From assembly GCF_014191355.1 (NCBI RefSeq), contig NZ_JACHWM010000002.1, positions 186,001 to 250,000 of the forward strand: a DNA stretch of 64,000 nucleotides. Reading direction: 5' to 3'. The position numbers and the translations under genes were made by a program. The stretch comes from Methylobacterium sp. R2-1. GTDB taxonomy: Bacteria; Pseudomonadota; Alphaproteobacteria; Rhizobiales; Beijerinckiaceae. The notes beneath the pieces are model-generated. The model was not told the origin of the DNA and ran no database searches. It worked only from the letters and a program-made list of their open reading frames with translations. Shown here one piece after another: positions 30,794 through 38,387 of the stretch (position 1 is the first letter of the stretch; every line of letters begins with the position of its first letter).

Positions 30794-31288
30794 TCAGCGA
30801 TCGAAGGCGGCCGATGTCTTGCTGGTGGGCTCGATCCGCTCCAGGCAGGTCTCGCGGGTGGCGTCGCCGCCCTCGCAGGCGAGCACGTCGTTGAGCAGCA
30901 GGCGGCCGACCTTCGGGCAGGCGAGGCCGGCGAAGTCGAAGAGCCGGACCACGGTCTTCTTCTCCTGGACCGGTCCCAGTTCGACGGCGAGGCGCTTCTG
31001 GGCGACACCCTCGGTGTCGAAGGCGAACAGATCGACCTTGAGCGACTTCAGCGCGGGGCCGCGGCTGTTGTCCACGAGCATGTAGGTGCGGCAGGCATCA
31101 CCTGCGGGCTCGAGACGGTTCAGTTCGATCTTCAGGGACGGGGCCTCCGACTTGGCCGCAGGGCTTACGTCTTGCGCAGCCGCGCCGGACGTCGCGGCCG
31201 TCATCGAGGCGGTCAGGGCCGCGAACAGGACGAAGCCCACGCGAAGGCGCTCCCCGATCCCGCTGTATGCCAGCATTGCGCGCCCCAT
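30794..31288 (-). CDS. Conserved periplasmic protein of the TonB-ExbBD operon
   Basis: A 164-residue secreted protein. The ATG at 31288 has a strong AAGGAGG about 8 nt upstream, and the product begins with a signal peptide (VGFVLFAALTASMTAATSGA, cleaved near AAAQD). The mature domain shows KIELNRLEPAGDACRTYMLV, LKVDLFAFDTEGVAQKRLAV, LFDFAGLACPKVGRLLLND and VLACEGGDATRETC; I count four cysteines and an all-beta look. Similar proteins, sometimes annotated only as Tat-signal proteins, precede exbB in other alphaproteobacteria, so it may be an accessory of the TonB complex. No biochemical function is known to me. First gene of the operon. Confidence 0.75.
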   Translation of the reverse strand: MGRAMLAYSGIGERLRVGFVLFAALTASMTAATSGAAAQDVSPAAKSEAPSLKIELNRLEPAGDACRTYMLVDNSRGPALKSLKVDLFAFDTEGVAQKRLAVELGPVQEKKTVVRLFDFAGLACPKVGRLLLNDVLACEGGDATRETCLERIEPTSKTSAAFDR

Positions 31289-31912
31289 ACCCCAGCCTCC
31301 TTGAATCACGACGATCTCATCTCCCCAATCTCGCGGCGCTCCGGCGGATCCGGAGCAGCCGCTTGACCCGATGGCGGAAGGACTGCGGCCGTCCCGCCGA
31401 GGTCCATTCTGCCCGGGTTTCCTCACCCTAGGTTTCGACAGCGCTGGCAGGCGCTGTCCTGGGGCTTCGATCACCGCGACCTACTCCCCGGCTACGCGGC
31501 GATTTGCGGATACAGCAAAGGTCACGCCCGGTGCCCCCCGCAGCACCGTGTAACGTTTCCGGCGTGCCTATCCGACAAGCAGGGGGATGATCAAGGTTTG
31601 CCAAGAATTTAAGAGTAATTCCAAACTATTAGCGGAAGCTGGTCGCGGCTTCCGAAGCTGCCCATTTATCCCGGTTTAGATTGCCGCTTTATCCCACCCC
31701 TGTCCGGAGCCGGCTCGCGCATGTCGGGATGGTCGCGAGTTGCACGATCGTAGGCTGACCGCCCCTGCCGCCGGTTGCAGCAACCCTTGATCGATGTGCC
31801 TCCGCTTTCCATATCCCGTGTCAAGAGCGCTGCCGAAAGGCGGGCTCGACACCGCAGGGTGCCGCCACGGGCTCGACGTCGCTCGATCCCCAGGGCCTTG
31901 CCGGAGGTTTGA
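31289..31912. other. Large divergent intergenic region, exbB operon / hsp20
   Basis: 624 bp without a convincing gene. It contains an AT-rich island at about 31591-31640 with an Irr-box-like site (31609-31625), and near its right end a short hairpin over the hsp20 Shine-Dalgarno. The remainder is GC-rich with no recognisable elements. Confidence 0.55.
31609..31625. promoter_or_regulatory. Irr-box-like site upstream of the TonB operon
   Basis: TTAAGAGTAATTCCAAA agrees with the ICE consensus TTTAGAANNNTTCTAAA at 11 of 14 defined positions and sits in the only AT-rich island of this intergenic region. It is about 320 bp from the first exbB-operon gene and 290 bp from hsp20, so a long leader would be required. 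Confidence 0.4.
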
Positions 31913-31915
31913 GTG
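31893..31915 (+). promoter_or_regulatory. SD-sequestering hairpin, possible ROSE-like RNA thermometer
   Basis: CCTT (31896-31899) can pair with GAGG (31904-31907) of the hsp20 Shine-Dalgarno across a 4-nt loop, with one U-G pair. ROSE thermometers in rhizobial small heat-shock genes mask the ribosome site in the same way with a UUGC-containing strand, and TTGC is present here. Confidence 0.35.
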
Positions 31916-32350
31916 ACGATGACGCGGCCGTCTCCGTTCGGATATCCGTTCCTGCTCGGCTTCGACGAGATCGAGCAGGCCCTCGATCGGGTCTCGAAGG
32001 CCGCGAGCGACGGGTACCCGCCCTACAACATCGAACGCATCAGCCGCAGCGAGCGCGAGCCCGAACGCTTGCGCATCACGCTCGCGGTCGCCGGCTTTAC
32101 GCAGGATCAGCTCGACGTCTCCTTGGAGGAGAACCAACTGGTCGTGCGCGGGCGGCAGGTCGATGACAAGTCCCGCCAGTTCTTGCACCGCGGCATCGCG
32201 GCGCGGCAGTTCCAGCGGGCCTTCCTCCTCGTCGACGGTATGGAGGTGCTGGGGGCGGAACTGTCGAACGGCCTGCTGTCGATCGATCTCGCGCGTCCGG
32301 AGCCGGAACGGATCGTGCGCAAGATTGCGATCGCCGCCAAGGATCCATGA
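31913..32350 (+). CDS. Small heat-shock protein, Hsp20 family
   Basis: A 145-residue ATP-independent holdase chaperone. The N-terminal arm has the short FGYPFLLGFDEIEQALDRV typical of rhizobial/IbpA-class Hsp20 proteins. The alpha-crystallin domain runs from about residue 38 (YPPYNIERISRSEREPERLR; ITLAVAGFTQDQLDVSLEEN; FLHRGIAARQFQRAFLL) to about 135, including the GLLSIDL strand; no clear C-terminal IxI anchor is present. GTG at 31913 is 5 nt from GGAGG; ATG at 31919 is the alternative. A DUF1150 gene follows 193 bp downstream, a conserved pairing. A hairpin over the ribosome site may give heat control. Confidence 0.92.
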   Translation: MTMTRPSPFGYPFLLGFDEIEQALDRVSKAASDGYPPYNIERISRSEREPERLRITLAVAGFTQDQLDVSLEENQLVVRGRQVDDKSRQFLHRGIAARQFQRAFLLVDGMEVLGAELSNGLLSIDLARPEPERIVRKIAIAAKDP

Positions 32351-32543
32351 CAAGGATCCGTGACACGGGTCGCTGACGCAGGCCCCGGTCGGCGCAACGC
32401 CGACGCGATGTGAACATCACCGCGTCGATGCGGCGCAGACCGCACCGGTCCATCGCCCGGACCTCGATACCAACCCGGATTTGTCGCCGCCGATACGCGG
32501 GACCATATCCGCTTCAACGCTCTGCCTCGGAAGGAGGGCATTC

Positions 32544-32828
32544 ATGACCAACGTCACGACGACCGATCTGACCATCGACACGACCGCCACGCCGGCCATC
32601 GATCCGGCGGAGTTCGCCGCGCTGGGCGAGGGGCACATCGCCTATGTCCGCCCGATCCGCTCGGACGAGGTGCGCAGCCTGTTCCCACAGGCTCCCGAGA
32701 TGAGCCCCGGCCTCGACCTGTTCGCACTGCTCTCGGCGAGCGGCGCGCCGATCCTGCTCACCGATTCCCGCGAGGTTGCCGTGGCGAACGCCATGGCCCA
32801 CCAGCTCTACCCGGTGAGCCTGCACTAA
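32544..32828 (+). CDS. DUF1150 family protein
   Basis: A 94-residue soluble protein starting at ATG 32544 behind a strong GGAAGGAGG. DUF1150 features are visible: FAALGEGHIAYVRPIRSDEV, then a variable middle, then LLTDSREVAVANAMAHQLYP with a final VSLH. The family is restricted mostly to alphaproteobacteria and commonly follows Hsp20 genes, as here, suggesting a chaperone co-factor or stress protein, but its function is unknown. The 193-bp gap to hsp20 leaves open whether they share a transcript. Confidence 0.8.
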   Translation: MTNVTTTDLTIDTTATPAIDPAEFAALGEGHIAYVRPIRSDEVRSLFPQAPEMSPGLDLFALLSASGAPILLTDSREVAVANAMAHQLYPVSLH

Positions 32829-32830
32829 AA

Positions 32831-32871
32831 CGTCGTCCCGAAAGGCGGCCACCGGCTTTCGGAAGAAGACG
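32831..32871. terminator. Hairpin between convergent genes
   Basis: CCGAAAG (32838-32844) pairs with CTTTCGG (32856-32862), with flanking CGTC/GACG adding a few pairs. It lies just after the DUF1150 stop and before the convergent hydrolase stop. No long U-tract is present, so it is only a candidate bidirectional terminator. Confidence 0.4.
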
Positions 32872-32920
32872 ATGCAAAAACGAAAGGCCAGCGCATCCCC
32901 GCCGGAGGGCGGGGAGCGCC

Positions 32921-33676
32921 TCAGGCCATCGCCGCGACCGTGCGCACGAGGAGGTCGATATCCTCGGGCCGCGACAGGCGGTGGTCGCCATCCTTGATCA
33001 GCGTCAGCCGCGATCCCTGTGCGGGCAACCGCTCCAGAATCCGCAGGGCATGGGCATAGGGCACGTCCGGATCGGCCATGCCCTGGAGGATGTGGACCGG
33101 GCAGCCCGGCTCCAGGGGGGCGTCCAGCATCAGGTGGCGCCGCCCGTCCTCGATCAGCGCCATGCGGATCGGGTCCGGCTTCGGGGCATAGGGCGTCTCT
33201 CGATACCACACGCCATCTTGCTCCAGGGCCTGCCGGACCTCCGGCGGGAAGACGTCCCACATCAGCGCCTCGGTGAAGTCGAGAGCGGGCGCGATCAGCA
33301 CCATCCCACCGACCCGCACCCTGCGCCACGCTCGCTCGCGGGCGACGAGGCAGGCGATCCAGCCGCCCATCGACGAGCCGACGAGGATCGGCTGCTCGTT
33401 CGCGTAACGGTCGATGACGGCACAGGCATCGGCCAGCCAGTCGGAGATCGTGCAGTCCTCGAAGCGCCCCTCCGACTCGCCGTGCCCGGAATAGTCGAAC
33501 CGCACCATGCGCCGGCCGCTTTGCGCGGCCCAGGCGTCGAGGGCAGCGGCCTTCGTCGCCCGCATGTCGGAGCGGAAGCCGCCGAGCCAGACCACGGGCG
33601 GTCCCTCACCCTCCCGGATCCGCACTGCCAGCCGGCGCGGAGACGCCCCCCCGACATCGAGTGTCACGACGGGCAT
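32921..33676 (-). CDS. Alpha/beta hydrolase
   Basis: A 251-residue serine hydrolase. The order of motifs is complete: oxyanion region VVWLGGFRSDM, FDYSGHGESEGRFED, nucleophile elbow LVGSSMGGW, acid residue in GMADPDVPYAHA and the catalytic histidine in DGDHRLSRPED. This resembles the ABHD10-like group of bacterial esterases/thioesterases. The ATG at 33676 begins the family-like sequence MPVVTLDVGG; an upstream extension to about 33817 adds unrelated residues. It converges with DUF1150 and is divergent from the glycosyltransferase gene. The substrate is unknown. Confidence 0.85.
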   Translation of the reverse strand: MPVVTLDVGGASPRRLAVRIREGEGPPVVWLGGFRSDMRATKAAALDAWAAQSGRRMVRFDYSGHGESEGRFEDCTISDWLADACAVIDRYANEQPILVGSSMGGWIACLVARERAWRRVRVGGMVLIAPALDFTEALMWDVFPPEVRQALEQDGVWYRETPYAPKPDPIRMALIEDGRRHLMLDAPLEPGCPVHILQGMADPDVPYAHALRILERLPAQGSRLTLIKDGDHRLSRPEDIDLLVRTVAAMA

Positions 33677-33843
33677 CGCGCCCAGTGAGGTTTGCGGATG
33701 GGGCACGGGCTGGGACACGGGCGCGGAAATCCTGTGATTCTGAAACAAGCCGACGACGCTTCGTTTACCGAACCGTAAAGCCGCGGGGACGATCCTTACC
33801 CGATGACCCACTTCCAAGCGACCGTCCCGCCTCGGGTGACGCG

Positions 33844-35073
33844 ATGAACGGGGGCAGCCCGTCCGGCGGCCCGGTGCAGTTGTCCGAGGCCTCCCCGCTG
33901 GCGGGGGTCACGGTTCTGCAGATCATCCCGGCGCTGGAGGCGGGGGGCGCCGAACGCACCACCGTCGATGTGGCGGCGGCGCTGGCAGAGGCCGGCGCGC
34001 GGCCGCTCGTGGCCACGGAGGGCGGGCGGCTCGTCGGCGAGCTGCAGGCCAAGGGCGGGATCTGGGTGCCGTTCCCGGCCAATACCAAGAACCCCCTCGC
34101 CATGGCGCTCAATGTTGAGCGCCTCGCCCGGCTCTGCCGCCGGGAGAACGTGCAGATCCTGCACGCCCGCTCCCGCGCTCCGGCCTGGGTGGCGCTGGGC
34201 GCGGCGCGGCGGCTGAAGCTTCCTTTCGTGACGACCTATCACGGCAGCTATTCGGGCCGGACCAGCGTCAAGATCCTCTACAATTCAGTGATGGCGCGGG
34301 GCGACGTCGTGATCGCCAACTCGCACTACACCGCCGACCTGATCCGCCGGACCCACCCCGACCAGGCCGGGAGCCGGATCAGCGTGATCCATCGCGGCAC
34401 GGATCTCGCGGCGTTCACGCCCTCCGCGGTTTCGGCCGCGCGGGTCGAGAGCCTGCGCCGGGCCTGGAACGTGGCGCCGCACGAGCGGATCGTGCTGCTC
34501 GCGGCCCGCCTCACCGCGTGGAAGGGCCAGCGCGTGCTGATCGAGGCGGCCGCTCGTATGCGCGACCTCGGTCTCACCGACTTCGCCGTCGTGCTCGCGG
34601 GCGATCCGCAGGGACGCACGGCCTACGAGCGCGAACTCGACGCCCTGATCGAGGCACGCAACCTGGCGGGCATCGTGCGCCGGGTCGGCCATTGCACCGA
34701 CATGCCGGCGGCCTTCCGCGCGGCCTCCGTCGTCGCGGTGCCCTCGGTGGAGCCCGAGGCCTTCGGCCGCTCGGCGGTGGAGGCGCAGGCGCTCGGCATC
34801 CCCGTGGTCGTCTCCGATCTCGGCGCCGTGCCCGAGACGGTGCTGGCGCCCCCCGATGTCGAGCCCGGCCAGCGCACCGGCTGGCGGGTTCCGCCGGGCG
34901 ATGCCGCGGCACTCGCCGAGGCCCTGAAGGACGCGCTGTCGCTGGGTGCCAGCGCCCGCGACGCCCTTGCACGGCGGGCCCAAGCCCATGTCGAGGCGAA
35001 TTTCTCGCTTGATCGAATGATCGAGGGCACCCTCAACGTCTACGCGGATCTTCTGAACCGGGTGAAAACGTGA
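33844..35073 (+). CDS. Glycosyltransferase, GT4 family
   Basis: A 409-residue GT-B glycosyltransferase. The N-terminal acceptor domain starts VTVLQIIPALEAGGAERTTV, a signature of GT4 enzymes acting on lipopolysaccharide or exopolysaccharide. The C-terminal donor domain shows VLLAARLTAWKGQRVLIEAA and the E-x7-E motif EAFGRSAVEAQA. There is no signal peptide or membrane helix; it would act at the inner face of the membrane using a nucleotide-sugar. The ATG at 33844 has a weak ribosome site. It is immediately upstream of infC (about 155 bp), but a separate infC promoter appears in between. The exact sugar and acceptor are unknown. Confidence 0.85.
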   Translation: MNGGSPSGGPVQLSEASPLAGVTVLQIIPALEAGGAERTTVDVAAALAEAGARPLVATEGGRLVGELQAKGGIWVPFPANTKNPLAMALNVERLARLCRRENVQILHARSRAPAWVALGAARRLKLPFVTTYHGSYSGRTSVKILYNSVMARGDVVIANSHYTADLIRRTHPDQAGSRISVIHRGTDLAAFTPSAVSAARVESLRRAWNVAPHERIVLLAARLTAWKGQRVLIEAAARMRDLGLTDFAVVLAGDPQGRTAYERELDALIEARNLAGIVRRVGHCTDMPAAFRAASVVAVPSVEPEAFGRSAVEAQALGIPVVVSDLGAVPETVLAPPDVEPGQRTGWRVPPGDAAALAEALKDALSLGASARDALARRAQAHVEANFSLDRMIEGTLNVYADLLNRVKT

Positions 35074-35101
35074 CAGGGTGAACCGAAATCAGTCCCATGA
35101 G

Positions 35102-35130
35102 TTGACTCGGCAAGAAGATTTGCCAAGTTA
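35102..35130 (+). promoter_or_regulatory. Candidate infC promoter
   Basis: TTGACT (35102-35107) and AAGTTA (35125-35130) are separated by 17 bp and lie about 100 bp before the infC start in an otherwise GC-rich context. Confidence 0.35.
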
Positions 35131-35228
35131 GTGCCGTCCGGCCGAGCCGGATCAATCGGTGGCCGGGGCTCGCCAGACGCGGTGGCTCTCAGGCTGCCGT
35201 TTTGTCGTTGATACAGGAGAACTGAGCC

Positions 35229-35771
35229 ATTCGCAGACCAATGAGAGCCATGCCGGCCCCGCAGAAGGACGGGCCGCGCGCAAACCGGGACATCCGCGGC
35301 GTTCGCGACGTCCAGCTCATCGACCAGGACGGGCAGAATCGGGGTGTCGTGCCCTTCTTCGACGCGCTGGCCATGGCTGAGGAGGTCGGCCTCGACCTCG
35401 TCGAAATCGCGCCGAATTCGGTCCCTCCCGTCTGCAAGTTCCTCGATTACGGGCGCTTCCGCTTCAACGAACAGAAGAAGCAGAACGAGGCCCGCAAGAG
35501 GCAGAAGACGGTCGAGGTGAAGGAGATCAAGCTCCGCCCCGGCATCGACAAGCACGATTACGAAGTGAAGATGAAGGCCGTGCAGCGGTTCTTCGAGGAA
35601 GGCGACAAGGTCAAGGTCACCCTGCGCTTCCGCGGTCGCGAGATCGCCCACCAGGATATCGGCCTCCGGCTCTTGGAGCGTGTGAAGCAGGAGACCCAGG
35701 AGATCGCCAAGGTCGAGAGCGAGCCGATGCTCGAAGGCCGTCAGATGATCATGATCCTGGCGCCGCGCTGA
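35229..35771 (+). CDS. infC: Translation initiation factor IF-3 (AUU start)
   Basis: IF-3 binds the 30S subunit and discriminates against wrong start codons. The best start is ATT at 35229: AGGAG (35215-35219) lies 9 nt ahead of it, an in-frame TGA is two codons upstream, and the first ATG (35241) would be 21 nt from that site. AUU starts on infC are a known autoregulatory feature. The 180-residue product has the N-domain ([37 protein letters not shown]), a lysine-rich linker helix ([20 protein letters not shown]) and the C-domain ([39 protein letters not shown]). rpmI-rplT, usually adjacent, are 4.2 kb downstream. Confidence 0.95.
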   Translation: MRRPMRAMPAPQKDGPRANRDIRGVRDVQLIDQDGQNRGVVPFFDALAMAEEVGLDLVEIAPNSVPPVCKFLDYGRFRFNEQKKQNEARKRQKTVEVKEIKLRPGIDKHDYEVKMKAVQRFFEEGDKVKVTLRFRGREIAHQDIGLRLLERVKQETQEIAKVESEPMLEGRQMIMILAPR

Positions 35772-35816
35772 CACGTTCCGACAGTTCCGCCGTCCCGCGG
35801 AAAAGGCTCGTCTGCG

Positions 35817-35857
35817 AATGCGCTGCTCCCTTGCGGGGGCGGCGCATTTTTCGTTTT
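35817..35857 (+). terminator. Rho-independent terminator of infC
   Basis: A 14-bp stem (AATGCGCTGCTCCC with GGGGGCGGCGCATT, two G-U pairs) and a TTGC loop are followed by TTTCGTTTT. It is 45 bp after the infC stop and confirms that infC is transcribed separately from rpmI-rplT. Confidence 0.88.
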
Positions 35858-35889
35858 CGTGCGAGGCCGCTCGGCCGCTCGTAAAAGAC

Positions 35890-38226
35890 CTACTTCAGCA
35901 TCGAGATCTGCACGTCGCCCACGCGCCGCGTCACCGCCACGGTCACATCGCCGCCGTGGCGATGCAGGCGGATATCCGCCCGTGAGTCGCCGAGCTTGAG
36001 GTTGAACAGTTCCACCGCGTCGAGGAAGCGCGGCAGGATCGGGGTGCGGAAGCGGATGCGGTTACGGGCGTGATCGAGTTCGAGCCCGAGGCAGGCCGCG
36101 AGGAAGGCGAAGGGGGCCGCCGCCGCCCAGGCCTGCGGCGAGCAGGCCACGGGGTAGCTCACGGGTCCGCGCTGACGCCGCCGCATGAAGCCGCAGAACA
36201 GCTCCGGCAGGCGCTTCTGGTCGTAGTACAGGCTCGTATCGAACATCCCCTCGAACACCTGCGCCGCCTCCTCCTTGAGGCCGTAGCGGGCGAGCCCGAG
36301 GGCGCAGATCGCGTTGTCGTGCGGCCAGATCGAGCCATTGTGGTAGGACATCGGGTTGTAGCGCGCCTCGCCCTTGGCGATGGTGCGGATGCCCCAGCCG
36401 TTGAAGCCGTCATTGGACAGAAGCTGCGCCGCGACGCGCGGGGCCCGCTCGGGCAGGGCGATGTCGGTGAACAGGGCGTGGCCGGTGTTGGAGGAACGCA
36501 CGGCGCATTGCCGCTTGGCGCCGTCGAGGGCCAGCGCGTAGGTGCCGATCTCCTCGCACCAGAACGCCCGGTCGAAGTTTTCGCGCAACGTGTTGGCCTG
36601 CCCCGTCAAGCGGACCGAAAGGTCGTCCTCGCCGAGAAGGCTCGCGAGACGGGCAGCACCGCGCTTCGCCGCGTAGACGTAGCCCTGCACCTCGCACAGC
36701 GCGATCGGCCCCTTGGCCATCGCGCCGTCGGCGTGGAAGATCGAATCGTGGCTGTCCTTCCAGCCCTGGTTGGCCAGGCCCTGCTCGGTCTCGCGGGCAT
36801 ATTCGACGAAGCCGTCGCCGTCGCGGTCGCCGTATTGATCGATCCATTCCAGCGCCAGCTTGAGCTGCGGCCAGATCGCCCGGATCGTGCCGAGGTCACC
36901 CGTCACCTCGTAGTACTGCGCCGCCAGCATCACGAAGAGCGGCGTACCGTCGATGGTGCCGTAGTAATGGCGGAAGGGCACCTCGCCGAGCATCGCCATC
37001 TCGCCGCGGCGGGTCTCGTGGAGCACCTTGCCGGGCTGGGCATCGGCGGCCGGATCGACCTCCTTGGCCTGAGTGGCGGCGAGGAAGCGCAGCACGCCCT
37101 TACCGAAATTCGGGTCGATCCAGAGCGCCATCATCGCGGTGATGATGCCGTCGCGCCCGAACACCGTGGAGTACCAGGGGATGCCGGCGAAGGGGTAGAT
37201 GCCCTCCTGGGTCCGGGTCGCCAGCATGTAGAGGTCGGCGGTCGCCCGGCAGAGCCCCTCGTTGAACTGGTCGTTCGAGGAGATGATCGTGGTGATGCCG
37301 GCGGTGATCTGGCGCTGGTCGCGGCGGTTGTCGCGGTAGGCGCGGGCGAAGATGCGGCCCTCGCTCAGGTGTCGGTCCGGCTGCTCGGCGAGGCTGCCGG
37401 CGGCGCGCGACAGGGCCGCCGCCGCGGATTCACCGGCCCGCTCGGGCCCCGGCGCGCTGGTATAGGCGCGGTGCGACTGGCAGACCACGCGGATGAACAG
37501 CGAGGTGTTGGCCCCGGGTTCGAGCTCGACCACGAACTCGGCCTTGCCCGGCTCCAGCGTGTGCGGCTTCGGCCCGAAATGCAGCGAGGTGGTGCGCACG
37601 ATCTCGTCGAGGCCGGCGTAGCGGAACTGCACCTCCGTCTCGCTGCGCCGCTCGACGGTCCGCTTGCCGCGGTTCGCCCGGTCGGAGCCGCGCACCTCGA
37701 ACAGGTCGCGGTAATCGGCATCGAACGTGACGCCGATGCGCAGGTGACGGCGGCGAGTGTCGTAGTTGCGCAGGCCGATGCGGTCGTAGCAGGCGCCCTT
37801 GAACAGGAACTTGGTGCGCTCGATGGCGATCAGCTCGCGGGGGATCGCGGTCTCGTCGCCCGCGTCGAGGCGGATATCGGGCGTGGTGAGATCGACGCTG
37901 AGTGCCCCGTTATCGTCCTGAATCGCCGAGGACAGCATCATCGGCCGCTCGTCCTCGATCGTCAGCGCGAGGCGCGAGAGGTAGCGGGTGTCCTGGAAGT
38001 AGAGGCCCTCCGGCCCCGGATACCAGCCGATATCGCCGTAACTGTCGAGAACGGCGAAGGCCTCACCGTATTTGAGGGCGCGTAGGGGGCGGTCCACCAG
38101 GGAGGCCTGCGCCTCGATATGATACTGCGGCAGGTTCTCGTCGGCGTCGAGAAAGCCGAATTTCGAGGCCGTCTGCCCTTCGGAGCGGTCGGCGTGGAAG
38201 TGGGCTGCGTCGTCCTGTACCGCCAT
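35890..38226 (-). CDS. Glycogen-debranching/amylo-alpha-1,6-glucosidase family protein
   Basis: A 778-residue protein with an N-terminal GDE_N_bis-type beta domain (FAVLDSYGDIGWYPGPEGLY; FQDTRYLSRLALTIEDERP) and a C-terminal (alpha/alpha)6-barrel of the GH63/trehalase-like superfamily (FAGIPWYSTVFGRDGIITAM; NQGWKDSHDSIFHADG; NPMSYHNGSIWPHDNAI). Asp and Glu residues suited to catalysis are in FGRDG, KDSHDS and FVEYARE, but I cannot assign them securely. It has no signal peptide. The ATG at 38226 has AAGG at a reasonable distance. It follows a GT4 gene (161 bp gap) on the same strand; the pair recurs in many proteobacteria. A role in turnover of an alpha-glucan or glucosyl compatible solute is inferred. 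Confidence 0.85.
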   Translation of the reverse strand: MAVQDDAAHFHADRSEGQTASKFGFLDADENLPQYHIEAQASLVDRPLRALKYGEAFAVLDSYGDIGWYPGPEGLYFQDTRYLSRLALTIEDERPMMLSSAIQDDNGALSVDLTTPDIRLDAGDETAIPRELIAIERTKFLFKGACYDRIGLRNYDTRRRHLRIGVTFDADYRDLFEVRGSDRANRGKRTVERRSETEVQFRYAGLDEIVRTTSLHFGPKPHTLEPGKAEFVVELEPGANTSLFIRVVCQSHRAYTSAPGPERAGESAAAALSRAAGSLAEQPDRHLSEGRIFARAYRDNRRDQRQITAGITTIISSNDQFNEGLCRATADLYMLATRTQEGIYPFAGIPWYSTVFGRDGIITAMMALWIDPNFGKGVLRFLAATQAKEVDPAADAQPGKVLHETRRGEMAMLGEVPFRHYYGTIDGTPLFVMLAAQYYEVTGDLGTIRAIWPQLKLALEWIDQYGDRDGDGFVEYARETEQGLANQGWKDSHDSIFHADGAMAKGPIALCEVQGYVYAAKRGAARLASLLGEDDLSVRLTGQANTLRENFDRAFWCEEIGTYALALDGAKRQCAVRSSNTGHALFTDIALPERAPRVAAQLLSNDGFNGWGIRTIAKGEARYNPMSYHNGSIWPHDNAICALGLARYGLKEEAAQVFEGMFDTSLYYDQKRLPELFCGFMRRRQRGPVSYPVACSPQAWAAAAPFAFLAACLGLELDHARNRIRFRTPILPRFLDAVELFNLKLGDSRADIRLHRHGGDVTVAVTRRVGDVQISMLK

Positions 38227-38387
38227 GCGATGCGCCTTTTTGCCGTTGATCCGATGAGAGCGCGTGCACCCTCGCAAATCGAAGGCCGCCGGCCGCCTCT
38301 CAGCGACCGGCGGCCCTGTCGGACCCGTTCAGTTAGGCGCTCGCCCGGCCCCGGCGAGGGGCGGGGGACGAGTTTCCGTTAAGCCTT

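Noticed and set aside
27151..32350. Genomic island boundary
   Set aside because: Apart from AT-rich promoter patches there is no integrase, tRNA attachment site, direct repeat or change in coding composition.
36070..38085. Plus-strand open frame of about 670 codons antisense to the glucosidase-like gene
   Set aside because: Composition (Arg, Gly, Ala, His, Val repeats) is typical of antisense shadows; the minus strand encodes a conserved enzyme.
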